Shown here in pieces: positions 56,930-64,000 of a stretch of DNA of 64,000 nt. The notes beneath the pieces were generated by a model. The model saw only the letters and a program-made list of their open reading frames with translations. It had not been told where the DNA came from and made no database searches. The stretch covers positions 20,859,029 through 20,923,028 of the forward strand of contig NC_087068.1 of the NCBI RefSeq assembly GCF_963678635.1, read 5' to 3'. Origin of the DNA: Symsagittifera roscoffensis (Eukaryota > Xenacoelomorpha > Acoela > Convolutidae). The translations under genes were made by a program, and so were the position numbers. The first letter of the stretch is position 1, and every line of letters begins with the position of its first letter.

Positions 56930-58080
56930 CTATAAGTTTTTCTTTTCCATTTCTTTTTTCTTAATTTCTAACGACACTTTCCACTGCGTGCTCCATGGTT
57001 GTGTCGTATCCAGAGCGGCATAACCAAACTTCTTCCGAAATAAATGGCGTTCTAGAACCTTCAGTCGGGTTTCCATCGGATTGTTCTTGTCCGTTTTGAC
57101 ATTCGCCAGTCCGGATCGGTACTGCTCTAGGGCCATTTCATTAATGTCTGCATCTTCGTCCGCGCTAATGTATATAACCGAATGTTTGACTGGGCTGCCC
57201 AGTCTTTTTGGCCCCTGGTTTTTCGTGGTTCGCTTACTACGCCTGACGCTCGCACTTCCTTGATCGTCTACGACTGAGTCGTCCGAAATTCCTGGCGGAG
57301 ATCCGTGTTCGCCTGTCGTTTCTGTTTGATTTTCCATTCTGGATTTAATAATTTCGTCCGCCGTTCTTTGCAGACCTCTAGTCAACACTTGATTGGCGAG
57401 GCTTTGCCATTCTTCGTCTCCCATATCTTGTTTTTGGAACGCATTCTAGATTGAGCTAGGTGACGTGTCCCTTGTTATGCGCTTCCTAGAGTGTCCACTT
57501 TTGGTGCCCGCACTGCCTGCACGATCAGCTTGATCCACATCTGATTGTTTTGGATCAGTGACTTCTTCTGCTGTTACAGTAGCTTTCTTTTTTTCTTTAC
57601 TTTTGGGTTTAAGCGTTTGATCTCTTTTATCCCGCGATTCCCCTACCGGGTTTAGCGCCACCTGCTCTTGCATTTTCGGTCCCACTGTCTTTGGACCCCC
57701 GAGATTCGGCTTTGCTCGCTTATTGCTAGGTTGAGTCCCCCACCAACAGGTGTGTCCCGCGATGTTACGACAGTCTCGCTATCTTGAAACAGGTCTTTTG
57801 CCTGTTCCCGCGGTATATTCCAGTCCTCCTCTTCCGATATCGTGTCCTCCAATAGCTCGTCATCTTTCTTCTGGTGTTTGCTCTTTGGCTCCTCTAATGG
57901 ACTTTTCGCCTTCTCCTTTTGGTTTGTCCCTTCCTTGGGTGTCTTCGTAAGGGAACCTAGTAACTTTACCAGATCACTTTTCCGGTATACTGCTCCTGCA
58001 GCTGTTGTCACTGTTTTTGGTGAATCGAAAGCAACCTTCCCCTTGAACGGTTTTGTCAGTGCCGCCCCACTTTTTAGCCT
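56930..58080 (-). pseudogene. pol: Family 2 integrase C-terminal tail, broken
   Basis: After the in-frame TAG at 58081 the integrase frame continues through AFDSPKTVTTAAGAVYRKSD and a Lys/Glu-rich linker to about 57652. It then needs frame changes to reach the last block (57424-56930) with RRSKRTTKNQGPKRLGSPVK, a basic tail typical of gypsy pol ends. No chromodomain is seen. Confidence 0.7.
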
Positions 58081-59076
58081 CTAACAGGTTCCGCAGAGTT
58101 CTTGCTCTGTTTCTCTCCTGTGTCGACATACTGGCCTGTTTGAAGAGGGGACTGACATCCCTGCTTTTCTGCCTTCAAACGGTGATTTCTGTATGGTTTT
58201 CTGTTTTATCCACCGCATGTCCCTAATGATCATACTGAGACATAGTTTAATTGATTTTACATTTTCTTCGAGTAGCATCACCCCCAAACGCCTTTTTATG
58301 GTTTGAATTGTTCTCTCGACTAAACCACACCCGCGATGGTCGCCCACCGGACAGAACTTTTGTTCTATATTATTTTCGAGACATAATTTTTTCATGGCTG
58401 TTCCTTTGAATCCGGAAAGATGGTCGGTTTTTATCGATTCTGGGATACCGTGTGTATCTATGTACGACCTTAGAAATTTTATAGTGGATTTTTCCACCGT
58501 TGATTTTGTTACTTTCACCGAAGGAAACTTCGAAAACCGATAAATCGCTGTCAGCAGGTAGATTTTCTTTCCTTTATAGTCTTCTAAAGTTCCCGCGTAA
58601 TCTAACTGAACCTCCTGCCCTGATTGCGATAGCAGTGGCAGTGGTTGTGAAGAATTTTTTGGTAAAATATATTTTGCATTCTTACCATAACGTGTACATT
58701 CTCTACATTCCTCCGCTAGGTTCACGATATCCTTGTGCATGTGGGGCCACCACAAATAGTTGGACACGTCAATCATTGCCTCTTGCCCCGGATGTCCTCT
58801 ATGAATGCGCTTCATAACTGCTTGACGCAGTTGAACTGGTACTGCTATCCTATTGTCTACCAGAATGCAGTCATCGGTTACTGAGAGTTGATTCCACAGC
58901 GGATTCGTGTATGGGCCCATAAGTTCAAATCCTGCCCGATCCTTCCTCTCTATTACGCGACGTAATCGGTCCATCCACACATCCTCCGAAATGAGTTCAG
59001 CCAACAGCGTTTTATCGAACAGTTTCAATAAACTGAAACTCTCGACGTCTCCCATGTCTGCCGCTGAGCTTTCCAA
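58081..59076 (-). CDS. pol: Family 2 integrase
   Basis: 331 open codons. An HHCC zinc-binding region (HRGHPGQ...WWPHMH...CRECTRY) is followed by the core with catalytic acidic residues in QLDYAGTL, IKTDHLSGF and GLVERTIQTIKRRLG (D, D, E). It inserts element cDNA into host DNA. It is in the same frame as the RT block but separated from it by a stop and two frameshifts (about 59290 and 59050), so it cannot now be made as part of Pol. Confidence 0.9.
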   Translation of the reverse strand: MESSAADMGDVESFSLLKLFDKTLLAELISEDVWMDRLRRVIERKDRAGFELMGPYTNPLWNQLSVTDDCILVDNRIAVPVQLRQAVMKRIHRGHPGQEAMIDVSNYLWWPHMHKDIVNLAEECRECTRYGKNAKYILPKNSSQPLPLLSQSGQEVQLDYAGTLEDYKGKKIYLLTAIYRFSKFPSVKVTKSTVEKSTIKFLRSYIDTHGIPESIKTDHLSGFKGTAMKKLCLENNIEQKFCPVGDHRGCGLVERTIQTIKRRLGVMLLEENVKSIKLCLSMIIRDMRWIKQKTIQKSPFEGRKAGMSVPSSNRPVCRHRRETEQELCGTC

Positions 59077-59454
59077 CTGCGTTTGCCGTTTGTTAATCCT
59101 TCTCGAGGGTTGAACTTCGCTAACTTCTTTCCCAGATCGTCGTCCTCCGCTGTTAGATCCACTTCAATGATTAATTTAGTTGGTGAATCTCTTGGGCTGC
59201 TCGTGACCATTTGAGTGATCGCCTCTAGCTCTTTGATGTTTCTCGGCATCTCTTGATCTTTGCTGACCAGATCCCAAATGGATAGCAAGTTTTTTTGTTT
59301 CTTCCTTGTCTTGATCCCATATTACTGGTCGTGCAGCACAGCTGTCTTCCTCAAAGCTGTCTGACCCCGCTCTTTCTAGTGTTCCTCTTCTTATCCGACA
59401 CGTTCGATGGAAGGTAGTCTCGGTTATTTCTGCTTCCGTTAACTTATCGCTCTC
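59077..59454 (-). pseudogene. pol: Family 2 pol linker, frameshifted
   Basis: Joins RNase H to integrase. TAG follows codon CRTQ at 59455. The frame then runs open to a poly-A run near 59290, shifts, and shifts back near 59050. The two shifts compensate each other. Confidence 0.75.
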
Positions 59455-61353
59455 CTACTGTGTCCTACAGTCTCCGATCCTCACTGTCTTTTTCTTCATT
59501 TTTCCGTCCTCCATTTCTTCTGAGATTATTTTTCTGTTTTTGACTAAATTGACCGACTGAACTGCTCTATTGAAATTGACAAAAGCGTTCTGATTCAACA
59601 CGTTATTAATAGGGAAAAATTTTGAATTGCCACAGTTCTCGTTCCGGTCGAGCTTTGTTCGGTTTTTGACAGTTTTGTTGCTATGGCAACCACGCCTGGA
59701 TTTTAGCAAATTGTCTTCTCTTTTCTGTTTTTGAGAATATTCTAGAACTTTTTCACTCTGAATTGTTACATCAGTATCATTCAGTCGACTGTATAAACAG
59801 TCGAGTGCTCTATGAAAACACTCAATCAAAGTGACCACAAATTTTTCATCCAATTTGGTTTCTGGCCAAGGTTCTCCGGTTGGTTCTCTAGATAGATAAT
59901 CGACTATCCCCATATCCTTTCCTGGAATATGGACAATTTTGAATTGATAAGGCAGCAATCTGTCTACCCATCTCGTTAATCTTGATTGATATGTTTTGTT
60001 AGACCTGTTGCCTTCTAAGGCAGATGTTAATGCCTTATGATCAGTGACTATTACGAATTCTTTTCCTAATAAGTAATGTTTGAAACGATCAAATGCCCAC
60101 ACTACTGCTAACGATTCAAGCTCATTAGTAGAATACTTTTTTTCTTGATTATTCAGGTAGCGCGATGCGAATGAAATTGGAATCCATTCGTTCTTTTCTG
60201 TTTGTTGCTCTAAGGATGCCCCTAGTCCACTATGACTTGCATCACACTTGAACCGAGTATCCCTATTTGGGTCATAATAATTCAGTTTAGCAATATTTGC
60301 TACTGCTTGTTTAATTTCTTCGAATACCTCGGTATGTTCGGGTCCCCATTCAAATTTTTTTACTGGGATTTTAATATTTTTCAATTTTTTCTTTTCATTT
60401 TCCTCACGCAATAATGGTCTAAGCTTGTCTGTCAAATTGGCTGCATTTGGTATAAACTTCGAAAGGTGATTAATACTACCTAGAAAGGATCTAACTTGTT
60501 TAAGCGACTTTGGATGCTCTAACTTAAGGATAGCCTCTGTTTTTGTAATTTTCAGGGTAACCCCACTTTCTAAAAGCTTTTGTCCAAGCCAATTTACTTC
60601 TGTTTTGAAAAAATCACATTTCGACAGCTTCAGGGATAAGTTTTCCTTATCTAGCTTCATTAGAACGTCGGTGATTAGTTTTTCATGTTCTAGCTCCGAT
60701 CCCTTTGAGACGATCAGTATGTCGTCCAAGAAACAAAACGTATTCTTGGAATTATTTAACGTTCGATCCATTGGTTTCTGAAATTCGGCTGGCATATCTG
60801 CCAACCCATACAATCCCGTAAGACATATATATGTGCCCGTAGCTTTCCCCCCTACGATGTTGAAATTACACTGTCTTGCAGTTTGCGGAGTCAACTTTAA
60901 CTGACTATACGCATATTTCAAATCTAACACAGTGATAAACAAGGTACCTGCTGTTTGTGCAGTTACTATCTGACTAACACCGTCTAATAGCTCCTCCACA
61001 TTTGGCATCTGATACTTGTTTTTGTATAATTGTCTGTTGATGGGCTTTGCATCCAGAGCCAATTTAATTGAATCATCTTTCTTCACTGTGATGACCATAG
61101 GGGCTATGAAACAATCACTGGTACACTTCTCTAACTTCTGAATATGGCCTACTAGTAGTAATTTTCCGATTTCCTTCTCAACTTTTCCTTGCACATGGAT
61201 GGGTATCCTCCTCCCCTTTTCCTGAATTGGGCAGAGAGGGTAGTTGAACGTTGTATTTACTACATGATGTACTGATCCTCCTTTTCTGTCAAACAGTGGT
61301 TTGAAATTCTCATAGAATTTTTCTTTCCACGGCCCCGACTGTTCGCACAGCAT
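59455..61353 (-). CDS. pol: Family 2 reverse transcriptase and RNase H
   Basis: 632 open codons. The RT palm has TVLDLKYAYSQ (first catalytic Asp ~144) and CFLDDILIVS (residues 208-211 FLDD, a variant of YxDD). An LxLxKCxFF and GxxL thumb region follows. RNase H follows with RFKCDASHSGLGASLEQ, STNELESLAVVW and VTDHKAL. The family copies element RNA to cDNA and removes the RNA strand. This is the longest undamaged block of the element. Its start ATG may be internal to an original Pol polyprotein. Confidence 0.93.
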   Translation of the reverse strand: MLCEQSGPWKEKFYENFKPLFDRKGGSVHHVVNTTFNYPLCPIQEKGRRIPIHVQGKVEKEIGKLLLVGHIQKLEKCTSDCFIAPMVITVKKDDSIKLALDAKPINRQLYKNKYQMPNVEELLDGVSQIVTAQTAGTLFITVLDLKYAYSQLKLTPQTARQCNFNIVGGKATGTYICLTGLYGLADMPAEFQKPMDRTLNNSKNTFCFLDDILIVSKGSELEHEKLITDVLMKLDKENLSLKLSKCDFFKTEVNWLGQKLLESGVTLKITKTEAILKLEHPKSLKQVRSFLGSINHLSKFIPNAANLTDKLRPLLREENEKKKLKNIKIPVKKFEWGPEHTEVFEEIKQAVANIAKLNYYDPNRDTRFKCDASHSGLGASLEQQTEKNEWIPISFASRYLNNQEKKYSTNELESLAVVWAFDRFKHYLLGKEFVIVTDHKALTSALEGNRSNKTYQSRLTRWVDRLLPYQFKIVHIPGKDMGIVDYLSREPTGEPWPETKLDEKFVVTLIECFHRALDCLYSRLNDTDVTIQSEKVLEYSQKQKREDNLLKSRRGCHSNKTVKNRTKLDRNENCGNSKFFPINNVLNQNAFVNFNRAVQSVNLVKNRKIISEEMEDGKMKKKTVRIGDCRTQ

Positions 61354-61386
61354 TATGTCAAATTATGTCAAATTATGTCAAATAAT
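61351..61386. repeat. Three copies of a 12-bp unit at the protease/RT border
   Basis: ATTATGTCAA-type 12-bp units are repeated three times in tandem between protease and RT. They add stops in the pol frame and look like replication slippage. Confidence 0.75.
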
Positions 61387-61389
61387 TCT

Positions 61390-61849
61390 ACGGGGTGGGT
61401 CTTTGCGTAGTGGTTATACCCACTTTATTTTGTAAATCTAAACCTAAAATACACCGTGTCCTTCGTTCAGTTATCAGAAATGTGGCATCCGGAACTTCCC
61501 AGCCAGCGGACCGTATTTTTGCCTTCACAGCACCCAATATTGCTATTGGTTTTTTTATTATAACCCACGAATTGTGCTGGTAAGTTCAATTTTCCGACCG
61601 GAGTAAACTGTATTTTTCCTGACGAGTCTAAAATCTGTTTCGCCACTGTCCAATTTATAATGAAATTGGGCTTCCGGTGTCCACGGTCATATTTATTATT
61701 TGGTTATCAATTCGGATTAGGGCTTTCAGTGATTTCATCCTTCCCGATGATAAATCTTTCCGAATGTCGATCTTTTTCGTTTCGAGTTTGTTTACTCCAT
61801 TGCTGCCACTGTTCTCTTTTACTTTCTCTTCGATGTATCGATTGATCAT
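61390..61849 (-). pseudogene. pro: Family 2 protease, frameshifted
   Basis: Active-site TVDTGSPISL near 61660, then a one-base deletion. Downstream, in other frames, NWTVAKQIL and FLITERRTRCILGLDLQNKV (second protease motif, ILG) are recognisable, ending at TAG near 61393. Confidence 0.8.
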
Positions 61850-61889
61850 CTCTATCTGACTGTCTTTTTTGTTAAATTGTCGTAACCTC

Positions 61890-62146
61890 GTCGTTCACAA
61901 CAAGTCAGTGAAATAACTGAGAATACAGAGAGTTCTCAGGAAGAATGTAACTTGATTCAAACATTTGATTCGTGCGAAGAAAGAGATTCGACTAACTGCT
62001 CAAGCAGCAAAATCCAACGCCGATTTTGCTGCTTGAGCAGTTAGTCGAATCTCTTTCTTCGCACGAATCAAATGGTTGAATCAAGTTACATTCTTCCTGA
62101 GAACTCTCTGTATTCTCAGTTATTTCACTGACTTGTTGTGAACGAC
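61890..62146. repeat. Large palindrome at the family 2 gag end (125-bp arms)
   Basis: 61890-62014 and 62022-62146 are reverse complements with one mismatch seen, separated by CAACGCC. The palindrome duplicates in inverted form the end of gag, so the sequence between gag and protease is antisense gag. The centre matches a second gag site (about 62600-62631). Confidence 0.93.
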
Positions 62147-63167
62147 ACATTCGAGCAAAGTGTTTTGGTTTGTTACAGTTCTTACATTGTTTTCCCATTA
62201 ACGCACAATTTTTCAAATGACCATCTACAAACGGTCTGCCACACCTATTGTATTGTTTCCTATCGTCTGCGTTATATTTACTCGATATCGCCCTTCCTTC
62301 CGGCTGTTTCCGACTATTCCTTTTGCGATAGGGTTTTCTAGTATTCTGATTCCTGTTTCCTACCACCAGAATCGGTTCCTGCGTGATTTTACTTTGAGAC
62401 CCTGGTTGAGTTATTGCTTGAGCAGTACCCAGAGTGGACTTCTGAAACGCCTGTGTCGATTGTTTACTCTGCCTAAATTTTATCGCACGTTTTAATACTT
62501 CTTCGGGAGGTAATGATTCGAACGTGAGCGTGTCCTGCAATGCTGGACTTCGCATTTTAGAAATAAAGAGATCTCTGACTAAGTCATTTTTTAAAGTGTC
62601 CAACGCCGATTTTGCTGCTTGAGCAGTTAGTGCGGCATGAAATGACTCCAACGATTCTCCCATTTCCTGCGATCTATTAAATAACTTGTTACGCTCATAA
62701 GTGATGCTGTGGCATTTTTCAAAAGTCTCCTTTGCTAATCTAGCCATCTCTTTCAATTGCAATTTAGAAATCTCCACATGTGGATTTTTTTGAACGAAAC
62801 GTTTCTTTCCTTCCGTCCCAAACGCAAGAAATAGTCTGGATACTAATCTCTTTTAAACTTCGTTGTAATAAATTTTGTGGCCCACTTTAGGTCCTCTTTC
62901 TCTCCTCTCATCATTTTCGGCTGCTACTCGATCTTTTAATAGTGTGTCCCGTGCTTCTCTAGCTGCTGTTGCAGCAGCAGATTCGCCCTCTCTGGGTGTT
63001 TCTGGACGAGGTTCCGGTTCCTCCAACACTGGTTTAGGATCTTCCAGCATAACTTCTGGGTTGACATTTTCTTTTACAGTTACCGCCATCAGGAACTGAT
63101 CGAACCATACTTTAAAATTCCAAGGTGGATCAGAGTTCGCTGTGGTCCAATAAACAGGAATTCCCAT
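61992..63167 (-). pseudogene. gag: Family 2 gag, one in-frame stop and altered 3' end
   Basis: One frame covers 63167-61992 apart from TAA at 62853-62855. The first 104 codons hold the capsid start (PWNFKVWFDQFLMAV) and a Pro/Glu/Arg-rich insertion. After the stop come the helical capsid region and two Cys/His clusters, the second a perfect CCHC knuckle CKNCNKPKHFARMC that would bind RNA. The last codons run into the palindrome and are not original. Confidence 0.85.
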
Positions 63168-63194
63168 GTCAGTTTTTTTTCCTGAGCCAGAAAT

Positions 63195-63210
63195 CCTGCT
63201 GACTGCGCCA
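63195..63210 (-). other. Family 2 primer-binding site
   Basis: Element-sense TGGCGCAGTCAGCAGG directly follows the 5' LTR. Its leading TGG would pair with a tRNA CCA end. It differs from the family 1 site, so the two families use different primer tRNAs. Confidence 0.8.
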
Positions 63211-63521
63211 TGTGATGTTCCTAAACTGCTTAGCGTGTTGAGAAATAAAAGTAAGAAAAGATAGTGTTAATTTATTGTTCTTGATCTTGTCTTGTTAATG
63301 AAATCTTGTCTTGTTAATGACAGATATTGGTTACTGTTTTATAGCATGAGATATGAAACACTGACCAATTCATCTATAACGTTTTAGCAACACCAAATGG
63401 CCTTGACCACTCTTATATAATAATAGCATAATGGATATAGTTAGCACATATGGTTACTGCAGATGCAGTAGCTAGCAAACTGTCCTCAAGGTTATGTACT
63501 GTGGATGCTGCAATACCACAT
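63211..63521 (-). repeat. Family 2 5' LTR
   Basis: Same sequence as 56504-56806. The first terminal base is ambiguous because an extra A lies between the LTR TGTG and the CGGG target repeat. Confidence 0.9.
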
Positions 63522-63525
63522 CCCG

Positions 63526-64000
63526 ATTCGATGAGTCGTGCTTTTTTCTGGCCAAGTTTCATTTTTTTAATTGGCGTAGAGTTGCATGAAAACTGGGATC
63601 GCTTTGTCTATTCCCCTCTTTTGCAATAGAGGGGGATTCGTTACCAGGTTCAAAATCTTTTCTGCTTGACCGTTGAATTATTTCTTCATGGGGGGAGATT
63701 TGTTACTAGGTACTATAGAAGGGGGAATAGTTAAACATATCCAAAAACTGTTATTAATGAATAAATTAATGAATGATATGAATCTTGTTGGTAAAAAACT
63801 TTTTAATTCGGGTTCGATGGCTTTTGAGAAAAAACTGAAATTTCTAAAAAAAATCCTTTAAATCATACAAATTTGGTTGCTAGTTTTAACCGACTTTCTT
63901 ACAAAAATTCGCGCTATAGAAAATTTTCAGTCGGAAGGCAGTAACCTACGGTTACTTGAGGAGATTTATCTATTGCCAGCCATTAGTTTCTTGGGGATCT
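63526..64000. other. Unique sequence at the right edge
   Basis: No supportable gene. A 62-codon frame at 63673-63861 lacks domain features or splice support. Confidence 0.4.

Larger units (their letters stand above)
56504..63521 (-). mobile_element. Family 2 Ty3/gypsy retrotransposon, degenerate (7.0 kb)
   Basis: Direct LTRs of about 303 and 311 bp (56504-56806, 63211-63521) flank gag, protease, RT-RNase H and integrase in gypsy order on the minus strand. The flanks carry CCCG (56500-56503 and 63522-63525), a likely 4-bp target duplication. Coding lesions include an in-frame stop in gag, a palindrome at the gag end, frameshifts in protease, a stop plus two frameshifts between RNase H and integrase, and a stop and frameshift in the tail. 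Confidence 0.93.

Noticed and set aside
57842-58084. Plus-strand frames opposite the integrase tail
   Set aside because: Shadows of the minus-strand pol sequence.
63673-63861. 62-codon plus-strand frame at the right edge
   Set aside because: No domain, no splice support and low-complexity Lys/Leu composition.
1-64000. tRNA, rRNA, CRISPR or bacterial operon features
   Set aside because: Looked for cloverleaf-like TGG/TTCGA patterns, regular spacer arrays and ribosome-binding-site-led gene runs; none found. The TGG-starting sites are primer-binding sites of LTR elements.

Overview
The window is AT-rich animal DNA: genes with spliced exons, long introns, microsatellites, DNA-transposon relics and LTR retrotransposons. 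Nothing bacterial is present. The GON-like secreted protein and the retroelement types suggest an invertebrate metazoan, but I cannot place the species. One 200-base assembly gap lies at 4078-4277.

Layout. 1-1630 is a near-pure (TACA)n microsatellite. 2147-2827 holds two plus-strand exons of an unidentified membrane protein. 4421-29475 is dominated by one LTR retroelement family, called family 1 here. A minus-strand copy (4421-14319) has 1132-bp LTRs, primer-binding site, polypurine tract and an ATTG target duplication. An inverted, damaged plus-strand copy (16325-27493) carries an internal 2681-bp tandem duplication. A solo LTR (28329-29475) has an AAGA target duplication. Family 1 encodes two paralogous ~92-94-aa proteins, Gag with a CCHC knuckle, an aspartic protease reached by a textbook -1 frameshift signal, and a ~229-aa coiled-coil protein next to the 3' LTR. 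No reverse transcriptase, RNase H or integrase is recognisable in it.

15.9-39.4 kb also carries minus-strand exons that I assemble into a secreted, cysteine-rich protein with a GON-like domain. One of its exons occurs twice (15921-16069 and 27917-28065) because an ~830-bp block is repeated beside two family 1 LTRs.

44492-56145 is the best host gene: ten minus-strand exons that join in phase into a 580-residue protein. It has an HxxxDG motif and the C-terminal features of the alcohol acetyltransferase/condensation superfamily. Its introns hold CAGGGGCGGA-ended repeats, poly-C/poly-G patches and a 1.1-kb tandem duplication.

56504-63521 is a minus-strand Ty3/gypsy element (family 2) with LTRs, gag, protease, RT-RNase H and integrase. 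It is broken by stops, frameshifts and a 125-bp-arm perfect-type palindrome at the gag end. Family 2 or a relative could in principle supply pol to family 1, but their LTRs and primer sites differ, so this is only a possibility.
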